Shown here piece by piece: positions 1 through 7,740 of a DNA stretch of 12,536 nt. The translations under genes were made by a program, and so were the position numbers. The first letter of the stretch is position 1. Each line of letters starts with the position of its first letter. Source of the DNA: Roseiarcus sp. (GTDB lineage Bacteria > Pseudomonadota > Alphaproteobacteria > Rhizobiales > Beijerinckiaceae); the NCBI GenBank assembly GCA_030153205.1, contig JASLHV010000261.1:1-12536 (forward strand), in the 5' to 3' direction. A model generated the notes under the pieces. That model made no database searches. It was not told the DNA's origin and saw only the letters and a program-made list of their open reading frames with translations.

Positions 1-1
1 T

Positions 2-922
2 GCCGCGCGGGTGCAGAGCGATATCGCGTTTCGTACCAGCGGGCGGATCGCCAGCCGGCACGCGGAAATCGGCGACCACGTCACGGCCGGCGATGTCCTG
101 GCCGAGCTCGATCCAAAGGACCAACAGACTGCTGTCGACAACGCGCAAGCCGCGTTGGACGCGGCGCGGGCGCAACTGCGCCAGGCTCAGGCGACCTTTG
201 ATCGTCAGCAATCCCTGATGACGAGCGGCTACGCCACGCGCGCCGCCTTCGACCAGGCCCAGGAGGCCCAGCGCGCAGCACAGGCCGCTGTCGCGTCGGC
301 GGAAGCCGCCCTTGGAGCCGCGCAAGAGCAATTATCCTATGCGGTGCTGAAAGCCGGCTTGAACGGGATCATCGTCGGGCGCAGCGCGGAAGTCGGGCAG
401 GTCGCGCTGCCGGGCGAGACGATTTTCACCATCGCCGAGGATGGGCCGCGCGATGCTGTTTTTGACGTCCAAGAATCCCTGATCGCCCATCCGCCGAAAA
501 CGGCGGGGCGCGCCGAGATCGCTTTGCTTTCCGATTCCAGCGTGAGGGCGGCGGGGCGCGTTCGCGAAGTCTCGCCGACCGTGGATCCGGCCTCGGGCAC
601 GGTCCGCGTCAAGATCGCGCTCGAAACCAATCCGCCGCAGATGACGCTCGGCGCTTCCGTCGTCGGTGCGGTGCCTGTGGAGTTCTTGCGTGCTTTCGTT
701 TTGCCCGCAAGCGTTCTCTACGAATGGGGCGGCAAGCCTGCGGTCTGGGTCGTTGACCCCAAGGAAAAGAAAGTCTCCATCAAGCAGGTCGCGGTCGAGG
801 CCTATATCACCGACTCCGTGGTCGTCTCTAGTGGAGTCGACCCTGGCGATCTCATCGTGACCGCGGGCATTCAGGCGCTGCGGCTTGGCGAGGAAGTTGA
901 AGTCGTCGGAGCGGCGCAATGA
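2..922 (+). CDS. RND efflux periplasmic adaptor subunit (HlyD/MFP family), 5' end cut by window
   Basis: This is the periplasmic adaptor (membrane fusion protein) of a tripartite RND efflux pump; such proteins link the inner-membrane pump to an outer-membrane channel. The frame is open from base 2, and a GTG at 11 lies inside the first lipoyl half-domain, so the true start with its signal sequence is upstream of the window. Counting from that GTG, residues about 11-38 are the first biotinyl-lipoyl half (motif GDHVTAGDVLAELDP), 39-110 an Ala/Gln-rich coiled-coil hairpin, and 115-140 the second lipoyl half (EVGQVALPGETIF). The beta-barrel and membrane-proximal domains follow (PASVLYEWGGKPAVWVVD near 230-250). 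Its stop overlaps the next gene's start by 4 bases (ATGA), which implies translational coupling. The family call is firm; the transported substrate cannot be read from the sequence. Confidence 0.93.
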   Translation, partial: AARVQSDIAFRTSGRIASRHAEIGDHVTAGDVLAELDPKDQQTAVDNAQAALDAARAQLRQAQATFDRQQSLMTSGYATRAAFDQAQEAQRAAQAAVASAEAALGAAQEQLSYAVLKAGLNGIIVGRSAEVGQVALPGETIFTIAEDGPRDAVFDVQESLIAHPPKTAGRAEIALLSDSSVRAAGRVREVSPTVDPASGTVRVKIALETNPPQMTLGASVVGAVPVEFLRAFVLPASVLYEWGGKPAVWVVDPKEKKVSIKQVAVEAYITDSVVVSSGVDPGDLIVTAGIQALRLGEEVEVVGAAQ

Positions 923-1995
923 CTCGCCTTGCGCCGAAACGATACTTCCTCTCGATTATCGCCGCGACTCTTCTCGCTGGCTGCGAACGTCATCAAGAGG
1001 CGACCGGGCCGGAGCCGGTCAGGCCAGTTTTGACGGCGCCCGTCGTCGTGCGAACGTCGAAATTGTTCGGTCCATTCACAGGCGTGATCGCGCCGCGCTA
1101 CGCCACCGACCTCGGCTTCCAAATCGGCGGCCGCATTATCGCGCGTGAAGTCTCCGTCGGCGACCAAGTCAAGAAAGGTCAGCGCCTCGCCACGCTCGAT
1201 GCGACCTTGCCGCAGTACCAACTTGTCTCCGCACAAGCCGATCTCGCTTCCGCTGAAGCGCAATTCGCCAATGCGCAAGCGACCGAGGGACGCCAGCGAT
1301 CGCTTTTGCAGACCGGCGCTTCGACGCAAGCGCAGATCGATTCCGCCGTCGCGGCTTTGGCGAGCGCCCAGGCTAAGCTCAATCAGGCGAAGTCCGGTCT
1401 CGCCGCCGCGCAGAACCAACTCGGCTATACGAATCTCGCCGCGGACTATGATGGCGTGATCACGGGCGTTAACGCCGAAGTCGGTCAAGTCGTCTCCGCC
1501 GGTCAGACAGTCGTAATTCTGGCGCGCCCTGACGTACGCGAGGCTTTGTTCGACGTTCCCGATTCTATGATCGACCAGGCGCGGCCAGACGGCGAGTTTG
1601 CGATTTCGCTTCTCGCCGATCCGACCGTGACGACGACTGGCAAAGTGCGTGAAATTGCGCCGCTTTCGGATGCGGCCACGCGCACGCGCCGCATCCGCTT
1701 GTCGCTCGACAAGCCGCCGAACGCCTTTCGCTTAGGTTCGACAGTCAGCATTTCCTTGAGCGAGCCGACGTCGCCTCAGGTCGTCGTGCCTGCGACCGCG
1801 CTTTTCGAGGGGGAAGGCGCAAGCGCGGTATGGATAGCCGATCCGGCCGCCGGCGTCGTTCACAAGGTCGCCGTCAAAGTGGTCGAACGGCAAGGCGATC
1901 GCGTCATCGTCGAGGCCAAGCTCACTGGCGGCGAGCGCGTCGTCACTGCCGGCGCTCATAGTTTGAGTGATGGCGAAAGCGTCAAGGTCGAATGA
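919..1995 (+). CDS. Second RND periplasmic adaptor, predicted lipoprotein
   Basis: A complete 358-residue adaptor of the HlyD/AcrA type. The amino end has positive residues (R3, K7, R8), a hydrophobic stretch and a lipobox ending L19-A20-G21-C22, so C22 is probably lipidated and anchors the protein in a membrane facing the periplasm. Residues 66-95 form the first lipoyl half (GDQVKKGQRLATLD), about 96-168 an Ala/Gln-rich helical hairpin, 170-202 the second lipoyl half (AEVGQVVSAGQTV), and 205-358 the beta-barrel and membrane-proximal parts (VPATALFEGEG at 290-300). GGAG at 908-911 lies 7 bases before the ATG. The gene overlaps the first adaptor by ATGA and ends 4 bases before the pump gene. 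It resembles the first adaptor in domain plan (for example LFDVPDSMID against VFDVQESLIA) but is clearly diverged, so the two probably occupy distinct positions in one pump, as in TriA/TriB. Confidence 0.93.
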   Translation: MTRLAPKRYFLSIIAATLLAGCERHQEATGPEPVRPVLTAPVVVRTSKLFGPFTGVIAPRYATDLGFQIGGRIIAREVSVGDQVKKGQRLATLDATLPQYQLVSAQADLASAEAQFANAQATEGRQRSLLQTGASTQAQIDSAVAALASAQAKLNQAKSGLAAAQNQLGYTNLAADYDGVITGVNAEVGQVVSAGQTVVILARPDVREALFDVPDSMIDQARPDGEFAISLLADPTVTTTGKVREIAPLSDAATRTRRIRLSLDKPPNAFRLGSTVSISLSEPTSPQVVVPATALFEGEGASAVWIADPAAGVVHKVAVKVVERQGDRVIVEAKLTGGERVVTAGAHSLSDGESVKVE

Positions 1996-1999
1996 GCCG

Positions 2000-4900
2000 A
2001 TGAAGAGCTTCAACCTCTCCCAATGGGCGCTCGATCATCGCTCCTTTGTCTGGTTCATGATGGCGATCGCCTTGGTCGCCGGCGTGTTGTCGTATCGCGC
2101 CTTGGGGCGTGAAGAGGATCCGTCCTTTACGATCAAGACCATGGTCATCCAGGCGCAATGGCCGGGGGCGCGGATCGGCGACACGGTCGCCCAGCTCACC
2201 GACCGCATCGAAAAGGAGATGACGCAGATCGACGCGATCGACTATACGCGCAGTTACACGATCCCCGGTCAGGCGACGGTCTTCGTCAATCTCAAGGATA
2301 CGACGCGCGGGCGGGCGGTCAGCGACGCCTTTTACCAGATCCGCAAACATATCAACGATATTCAGTACCAATTCCCATCGGGGACGGTCGGCCCGTTTTT
2401 CAATGACGAATTCGGCGACGTCTACGGAAATATCTACGCCTTCACCGCAGACGGCCTCACCATGCGCCAATTGCGCGACTACGTCGAGCAGGTGCGCAGC
2501 GAGATACTCTCCGTGCCGAGTATCGGCAAAGTCTCCCTGATCGGCGCGCAGGACGAGGCGATCTATCTCGATTTTTCGGTCCGCAAACTCGCCGGTCTCG
2601 GTCTCGACCGCCAACAGGTGATCCAGACCCTGCAAGCGCAAAACGCCATCGCGCCCTCCGGCGTCATCCAGGCCGATAAGGAGCGCGTCAGCGTGCGTGT
2701 CGGCGGGCAGTTCGTGTCCGAGGAGAGCCTGCGCGCGATCAACCTGCGCGTCGGCGATCGTTTCTTCCGCTTGGCCGACGTCGGCGAAATCTCGCGCGGC
2801 TATGTCGATCCACCCACGATGCTGTTTCGCTTCGACGGCCAGCCGGCGATCGGCCTCGCCATCGCCATGACCGCCAGCGGCAACCTTCTGAGCTTCGGCG
2901 ACGCGCTCAAGGCGCGCATGCGCAAAATCGAGGGCGAATTGCCGATTGGCGTTGGCGTGCATCTTGTGTCCGACCAGCCTGCCGTGGTCGAAAAGGCCGT
3001 GGGCGGCTTCACCGAAGCGCTTTTCGAAGCGGTCGTGATCGTCCTTTTGGTCAGCTTCGTCTCGCTCGGCTTGCGCGCCGGCCTGGTCGTCGCTTGCTCG
3101 ATCCCGTTAGTGCTGGCCATCGTTTTCATCTATCTCGAATATGCCGGCATCTCGCTGCAGCGCATATCGCTCGGCGCTCTGATCATCGCGCTCGGCCTGC
3201 TTGTCGACGATGCGATGATCACAGTCGAAATGATGGTGAGTCGGTTGGAGGCAGGTGACGGCCTGATCAAAGCCGCGACATTCGCTTATACATCGACCGC
3301 ATTCCCGATGCTGACCGGCACATTGGTGACGGTCGCCGGTTTCATACCGATCGGACTCAATACAAGCGCGGCCGGCGAATATACTTACACGCTGTTTGTC
3401 GTCATCGCCTGCTCGTTGCTGGTCTCTTGGATCGTCGCGGTTCTGTTCGCGCCATTGATCGGCGTGACCATTTTGTCGAAGTCCATGGCGAAACATGACG
3501 CCAAGCCCAGTCGCTTGATGACCGCCTTTACGGCCATCCTCACCGGCGCGATGCGGCTACGCTGGGTGACGATTGCCGTGACCCTACTCCTGCTCGTCGC
3601 GTCGATCGTCGGCCTGCGCTTTGTCCAGCAACAATTCTTCCCGAGTTCGGACCGGCCGGAATTGCTGGTCGACGTCACGCTTCCGCAGAACGCCACCATC
3701 GCCGAGACAAAGGCGCAGATGGACCGGTTGGAGCGGCGTCTCAAAGGCGATGACGATATTGCGCGGTGGAGTTCTTACGTCGGACAGGGCGCTGTCCGCT
3801 TTTACTTGCCGTTGGATCAGCAACTCGCCAACGCCTTCTTCGGTCAGATGGTCGTGGTCACGAAGTCGCTCGAAGCGCGAGAGCGCCTAAAGAACAAGCT
3901 CAATCAGATCGTCCATGACGAATTCGTCGGTACGGATATTTTGGTTCACGCCCTTGAACTGGGCCCGCCGGTTGGCCGTCCGATCCAGTATCGGGTGAGC
4001 GGATCGGACGTCCAAGGCGTCAGGGAGCAGGCGCTCAAATTCGCAGCGGTGGTCGCTTCGAATGCCCATGTCGACAATCCGACTTTTGATTGGAACGAGC
4101 CGGGCAAGGTTCTGCAGGTCGACATTGCGCAGGACAAGGCGCGCCAGCTTGGCGTGAGCTCACAGAGCGTGTCTTCGCTGCTGAGCGGCGTCATCAGCGG
4201 CCTGACGATCACGCAAGTGCGCGACAGCATCTATCTCGTGAACGTCATCGGCCGCGCGGAGGAGGGCGCCCGCAATTCGATCGAGACGTTGCAAAGCCTT
4301 CAAGTGCCGACCAACAGCGGCAAGGTCGTGCCGCTGCTCTCATTCGCCACGATCGGCTACGGCTTGGAGCAGCCGATCGTTTGGCGGCGCGACCGCGCCC
4401 CGACCATCACGGTGCAGGCGAAAATACTCGACGATACGCAACCGACGACCGTCGTTCAGCAATTGGCGCCTGCCGTGGAGGCGTTTCGGAAGGAAATGCC
4501 GCAAGGCTACGACGTCGTGATCGGCGGCACTGTCGAGCAGAGCGCGAAGTCGCAGGCGCCGATCGCCGCTGTCGTGCCATTGATGCTGCTTGTGATGGCT
4601 TTCGTCCTGATGCTGCAATTGCAGAGCGTTCAAAAGCTCATCCTCGTCGTCAGCGTCGCGCCGCTCGGCCTCATCGGCGTCGTTGCTGCGCTGCTGCCCT
4701 TCCGTATGCCGCTGGGATTCGTCGCGATCCTCGGCGTCTTGGCGCTAATCGGCATCATCACCCGCAATTCGGTGATCCTGATCACGCAGATCGACGAGAG
4801 TATCGCCGAGGGCCATAGTCAATGGGACGCCGTCGTCGCGGCGACATGTCATCGCTTGAGGCCGATCCTTCTGACCGCCGCCGCGGCGAGCTTTGGCATG

Positions 4901-5047
4901 CTTCCGATCGCCCGCGAGGTCTTCTGGGCGCCGATGGCTTTCGCGATGATCGGCGGAATCCTGGCCGCGACTTTGCTGACGCTGTTGTTTCTGCCCGCGC
5001 TCTATGTCGCCTGGTATCGGGTCAAAGCACCGGCTGCAGCCGGTTGA
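2000..5047 (+). CDS. RND efflux pump, inner-membrane permease (AcrB/TriC-like)
   Basis: A proton-driven RND transporter of 1015 residues, the usual length for the family. The plan is duplicated: TM1 near 16-34, a large periplasmic loop (to about 335), TM2-6 (about 336-492), TM7 near 523-540, a second periplasmic loop, and TM8-12 (about 853-1006). TM4 carries the paired acids D403-D404 in LLVDDAMITVEMM, the proton-relay site. In TM10, where AcrB has a Lys, this protein has R922-N923 (TRNSVILITQ), a variant I recall from a subgroup of RND pumps. FFPSSDRPELLVDVTLP at 546-562 is the family's second-repeat entry motif. An in-frame ATG at 1967 exists, but it would overlap the previous gene by 29 bases and add an 11-residue tail ahead of the family start, so I chose 2000 (AAGG at 1984-1987). 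With the two adaptors it forms an operon; the outer-membrane channel is not in view. Likely substrates are hydrophobic toxic compounds (family inference). Confidence 0.95.
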   Translation: MKSFNLSQWALDHRSFVWFMMAIALVAGVLSYRALGREEDPSFTIKTMVIQAQWPGARIGDTVAQLTDRIEKEMTQIDAIDYTRSYTIPGQATVFVNLKDTTRGRAVSDAFYQIRKHINDIQYQFPSGTVGPFFNDEFGDVYGNIYAFTADGLTMRQLRDYVEQVRSEILSVPSIGKVSLIGAQDEAIYLDFSVRKLAGLGLDRQQVIQTLQAQNAIAPSGVIQADKERVSVRVGGQFVSEESLRAINLRVGDRFFRLADVGEISRGYVDPPTMLFRFDGQPAIGLAIAMTASGNLLSFGDALKARMRKIEGELPIGVGVHLVSDQPAVVEKAVGGFTEALFEAVVIVLLVSFVSLGLRAGLVVACSIPLVLAIVFIYLEYAGISLQRISLGALIIALGLLVDDAMITVEMMVSRLEAGDGLIKAATFAYTSTAFPMLTGTLVTVAGFIPIGLNTSAAGEYTYTLFVVIACSLLVSWIVAVLFAPLIGVTILSKSMAKHDAKPSRLMTAFTAILTGAMRLRWVTIAVTLLLLVASIVGLRFVQQQFFPSSDRPELLVDVTLPQNATIAETKAQMDRLERRLKGDDDIARWSSYVGQGAVRFYLPLDQQLANAFFGQMVVVTKSLEARERLKNKLNQIVHDEFVGTDILVHALELGPPVGRPIQYRVSGSDVQGVREQALKFAAVVASNAHVDNPTFDWNEPGKVLQVDIAQDKARQLGVSSQSVSSLLSGVISGLTITQVRDSIYLVNVIGRAEEGARNSIETLQSLQVPTNSGKVVPLLSFATIGYGLEQPIVWRRDRAPTITVQAKILDDTQPTTVVQQLAPAVEAFRKEMPQGYDVVIGGTVEQSAKSQAPIAAVVPLMLLVMAFVLMLQLQSVQKLILVVSVAPLGLIGVVAALLPFRMPLGFVAILGVLALIGIITRNSVILITQIDESIAEGHSQWDAVVAATCHRLRPILLTAAAASFGMLPIAREVFWAPMAFAMIGGILAATLLTLLFLPALYVAWYRVKAPAAAG
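5029..5044. repeat. 16-base perfect palindrome at the end of the pump gene
   Basis: The sequence accggctgcagccggt equals its own reverse complement and ends immediately before the TGA stop of the RND pump gene. It could fold as a 6-bp G+C-rich stem with a TGCA loop. No T-run follows, so it is not a standard intrinsic terminator. It may be chance, since it encodes an Ala-rich tail (APAAAG). Confidence 0.4.
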
Positions 5048-5108
5048 GGCCGTCGCTATCCGGCCCAAATTGACCTATAGCGTCAGGCGAATGGGCATGG
5101 AGAGCTTT

Positions 5109-5348
5109 ATGTCTAAGGGCCTAATGAGGCGCCTCGCTTTGGTGGGCGCGCTATCGGTGATTGGCGCTGTTACAGCCCAATCCGCCGAGCTGCCGACGAT
5201 GCGCGCCGCGCCGGCCAAACGCGCCCAGACCTGTCATGTCGGCGGCATGGAAGGGGTGCTGACCGCCGGCGGTCTTTGCGTTAAAATCAGCGGCTCTATC
5301 ACTGCGGGCGTCGACGTCGGCAATCTGAAATCGTCGACGTCGAAATAG
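5109..5348 (+). pseudogene. Truncated porin remnant (amino end of rhizobial-type porin)
   Basis: A 79-codon frame. Residues 1-26 are a signal peptide (K3, R7, R8, hydrophobic core, cleavage after QSA before ELP). The mature part has C42 and C57, about 15 residues apart and bracketing a Gly-rich stretch, followed by CVKISGSITAGVDVG, which matches the beginning of alphaproteobacterial outer-membrane porins (Porin_2 family, normally several hundred residues). A TAG stop then ends the frame just as the first barrel strand begins. I chose ATG 5109 because GGAGAG (5099-5104) precedes it and the signal peptide starts there; an upstream in-frame ATG at 5004 lies inside the pump gene. Downstream DNA to 5546 shows nothing porin-like in any frame. 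Most likely this is a remnant left by deletion; a short secreted peptide is possible but less likely. Confidence 0.65.
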
Positions 5349-5546
5349 ATCGGCTCGCTCGCCCGTTCAGTCGATGTCGTTCGAATAGGTCGGATTTTGG
5401 ACCAAGGCGATGAGCGGAATGACGCGCCTGTTCGATATCCACCTGTCGATCGCCAATCGTGGCGCCGCCGCCGCTTCGTCACTGATCATCCCGTCGCGAT
5501 GGTTAGGCGAGACAAAATATAAGGCCCGCGACGCGAAGCCGCCATT
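5349..5546. other. Intergenic region between convergent units
   Basis: About 200 bases separate the porin remnant (plus) from the end of the minus-strand operon. The frame of the porin remnant stays open for 57 codons past its TAG (to TAA at 5520-5522), but the translation is Arg-rich with no barrel-like pattern. No tRNA, insertion sequence ends or convincing promoter are visible. The only structure seen is one arm of the inverted repeat listed separately. Confidence 0.6.
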
Positions 5547-5566
5547 TCAACGCTGCTGCTTCGCGT
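5531..5566 (-). terminator. Inverted repeat, possible terminator of the minus-strand operon
   Basis: The arms acgcgaagc (5531-5539) and gcttcgcgt (5558-5566) are exact reverse complements, separated by 18 bases. The right arm lies in the last codons of the second hydrolase gene, and the stop codon (5547-5549) falls in the loop. Read on the minus strand, the stem is followed about 8 bases later by a T-rich stretch (TTATATTTTG), as in an imperfect intrinsic terminator. The long loop and the delayed T-tract make this tentative. Confidence 0.35.
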
Positions 5567-6185
5567 ATAAATCCGGCAGATACGACGCGAGCATGCTCAT
5601 CTCTTCACTGGCGTGAATATGGAGTCCGCTGACTCGCTCATCGGGAACCAGGAGGCGCATCTGTTCCGGCGAGACGCCGCCGGGCGGCGCGGGATCGAGT
5701 TCGCCGAGCCAGAAGCGGGAACGCATTACGCATCCCTGCCAAGTGTCGTAAACAAGGTGCAACGTATGGCCGACCCAAAGGTCTCGATCCAAGGGTCCTG
5801 TGCGAGCGTAAATCGCAGCGCTGACGCCGGCGCGCGCAAATCGCGATTTATCGAGGATTTCGCCGGGATCGCGGAAGTTTATTCGCAGTTTGAACAATGT
5901 CGGGCCGCCGCCGAAATACTCATGAGCGATATGGGTTCCACCGACATATCGGCCTGTCCCGCGCTCGCCGATCCAGTCGCTGAAAACGTGATCGCGCGGA
6001 TGCCACAGCTTGTAATGTTCGGTCGTATGAACGTAGCTGAACCACCATTCGACCATATGCGCCTTGCAGCCGACCATATGCGTGCGCGCCGCCACATGCG
6101 CGCGTCCGTCGGGATGTCGGATCCAGCCGCTTTCGAAATCCGAGCAAGGCGAAAGCAAAAGATCGTTGGCGTTCTCGAGCCGCAT
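5547..6185 (-). CDS. DAPG hydrolase-family (PhlG/phloretin hydrolase-like) protein, copy 1
   Basis: A 212-residue protein of the family that includes PhlG, which cleaves an acetyl group from 2,4-diacetylphloroglucinol, and bacterial phloretin hydrolase: metal-dependent hydrolases of C-C bonds next to a carbonyl. Family signatures are MVEWWF (44-49), YKLWHPRDH (58-66), THIAHEY (84-90), MRSRFWLG (154-161) and the carboxyl-terminal HASEE (191-195). Candidate zinc ligands are H62 or H66, E89, H191 and E195; H191-x3-E195 matches the His/Glu pair that I recall as H270/E274 in PhlG, but this is not aligned. No signal peptide is seen, so it is probably cytoplasmic. It is the last gene of the operon, 10 bases after the fused ATPase gene, with GGAG (6190-6193) before the ATG. 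It is about 40-45% identical by eye to the second copy at 10794-11456. The protein is shorter than PhlG (about 290 residues). Substrate unknown. Confidence 0.82.
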   Translation of the reverse strand: MRLENANDLLLSPCSDFESGWIRHPDGRAHVAARTHMVGCKAHMVEWWFSYVHTTEHYKLWHPRDHVFSDWIGERGTGRYVGGTHIAHEYFGGGPTLFKLRINFRDPGEILDKSRFARAGVSAAIYARTGPLDRDLWVGHTLHLVYDTWQGCVMRSRFWLGELDPAPPGGVSPEQMRLLVPDERVSGLHIHASEEMSMLASYLPDLYAKQQR

Positions 6186-6195
6186 GTCGCTCCAC

Positions 6196-7740
6196 TCAAT
6201 CGGATGTGCCGATGTAAATATGTCTCAGAGCCGGATTGGCCGCGATTTCCTCTGGCCGCCCCGCGAGACCAAATGTCCCGTGCTCCAGGACATAAGCGTA
6301 GTCGACAAGATTGAGAGCCCGGTCGACGTCCTGTTCGATGACGATCATCGTCATCCCCGCGCGTTTCAGCGTCGCGAGCGCTTCGTAGAGTCGGTCCATG
6401 ACAACAGGCGCCAAGCCGAGCGAAATCTCATCGAAGATGACGAGGCGCGGGCGCGACATCAAGGCGCGGCCGATCGCGAGCATCTGTTGCTGTCCGCCGG
6501 ACATCGAGACGCCGCTTTGTATCTTACGCTCAGCAAGGATAGGAAACAGCTTGTAGACCGCGTCCAGGCGCTGACGGACCGAAGTGGCATCAGCGCGGCG
6601 CGCGGCGATAAGAAGATTTTCCTCGACCGTCAGCGTCGGAAATATTCGACGCCCTTCCATGCAATGCGCGACGCCGAGCGCTGCGATACGATGCGATGGC
6701 GCCCCCATCGCGTCGCGTCCCGCGATGCGCAGAGCGCCCGCCGTCGGCGTGATCGCGCCCGTAATCGCGCGCGCCAGCGTGGTCTTCCCCGCGCCATTGG
6801 CCCCGAGAATTGCGATGGCTTGCCCTTCATGGACCGCAAGATCGACGCCTTTGAGCACCCGCGCCTGGCCGTAACCGGCCTGCATCGCTTGGATTTCCAG
6901 AAGAGGTCCCTTGCCGCCCTGGCGAGGCGCAATCAGCGGATCAAGCGCGCTCGATGCGCCGAGAGAAACATTGCTCGGCGTTTCCAGTTTGGCGCTCGCA
7001 TCTATTCTGCGCGCGCCGCCCGTACCGAGATAAACCGCCGCCACTTGGTCATCGGCGAGAATGTCGGCCGTCGGCCCTTCGATGAGTTTCTTGCCGAAAT
7101 TCAAAACGAGCGAACGGGCGCAGCATTCCCGCACGATACGTATGACGTGCTCGACGATAACGATCGCTGTTCTGGGATCGATAATCGATTTGATCAACGC
7201 GATAAGCTCAGTGATCTCGCTGTCGACAAGGCCGGCGCCAACCTCGTCAAGCAACAAGATGCGCGGCTTCAGGGCAAGGGCGCGGGCGACTTCCAATCGC
7301 TTACGGCGCAGAAGCTGTAAGGCGCGGGCGGGCATATCCGCTGCGTCGGCAAGACCTGTACGCGCAAGCAGAGCCTTTCGTTCTTCGCGCGCGGCGGCGG
7401 CTCTCATAAAAGGAGACACGGAATATTGCGCGACCTCGAGATTTTCTTCGACCGTCATATCGAGGAAGGGACGTGGGATTTGGTACGTCCGACCGATGCC
7501 GGCGCGGGCGCGTTCCGAGGCGGGCAGGCGTGAAACGTCCTGTCCGTCGAGGCGGATCGATCCTTCCGTCGGCGCCAGCGCCCCGCCGATAAGGCCGATC
7601 AGCGTCGACTTGCCGGCGCCGTTTGGTCCTATCACGCCGGTCATCGCGCCGGCCGGCAACGCGAGGTCGACGTGATCGATCGCCACGAGACCGCCGTAGC
7701 GTTTGACGAGACCTGTGACTTCGAGCAATGGCGCGCTCAT
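6196..7740 (-). CDS. Fused LivG-LivF ATPase of a branched-chain-amino-acid-type ABC transporter
   Basis: One 514-residue polypeptide carrying both nucleotide-binding domains of a HAAT-family importer; these are normally two separate proteins of about 235-255 residues. Domain 1 (about 5-240, LivG-like) has Walker A GPNGAGKST at 38-46, Q-loop Q87, Walker B LLLDE ending D165-E166 and switch His198 (VEH). Its signature region reads LQLLRRKRLEVARAL, lacking the usual S-G-G-Q core. A 40-residue linker (about 240-279) follows. Domain 2 (about 280-514, LivF-like) has Walker A GANGAGKTT at 313-321, the LivF hallmark MEGRRIFPTLTVEENL, intact signature MSGGQQQ at 413-419, D437-E438, and Gln470 at the switch position, as is usual in LivF. 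No frameshift or internal stop separates the domains, so the fusion is real as read. Its start overlaps the LivM-like gene by ATGA. Confidence 0.95.
   Translation of the reverse strand: MSAPLLEVTGLVKRYGGLVAIDHVDLALPAGAMTGVIGPNGAGKSTLIGLIGGALAPTEGSIRLDGQDVSRLPASERARAGIGRTYQIPRPFLDMTVEENLEVAQYSVSPFMRAAAAREERKALLARTGLADAADMPARALQLLRRKRLEVARALALKPRILLLDEVGAGLVDSEITELIALIKSIIDPRTAIVIVEHVIRIVRECCARSLVLNFGKKLIEGPTADILADDQVAAVYLGTGGARRIDASAKLETPSNVSLGASSALDPLIAPRQGGKGPLLEIQAMQAGYGQARVLKGVDLAVHEGQAIAILGANGAGKTTLARAITGAITPTAGALRIAGRDAMGAPSHRIAALGVAHCMEGRRIFPTLTVEENLLIAARRADATSVRQRLDAVYKLFPILAERKIQSGVSMSGGQQQMLAIGRALMSRPRLVIFDEISLGLAPVVMDRLYEALATLKRAGMTMIVIEQDVDRALNLVDYAYVLEHGTFGLAGRPEEIAANPALRHIYIGTSD

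Noticed and set aside
5070..5098. TTGACC ahead of the porin remnant as a promoter
   Set aside because: The hexamer 17 bases downstream is GGGCAT, and the TATAGC nearby has no matching -35.
5349..5522. Open frame continuing 57 codons past the porin TAG, as read-through or a frame-broken porin
   Set aside because: The translation is Arg-rich with no alternating barrel pattern or known porin motif in any plus frame.
5613..7320. Long plus-strand frames opposite the hydrolase and ATPase genes
   Set aside because: They are G+C-driven mirror frames without any recognisable motif, opposite genes with complete conserved motifs.
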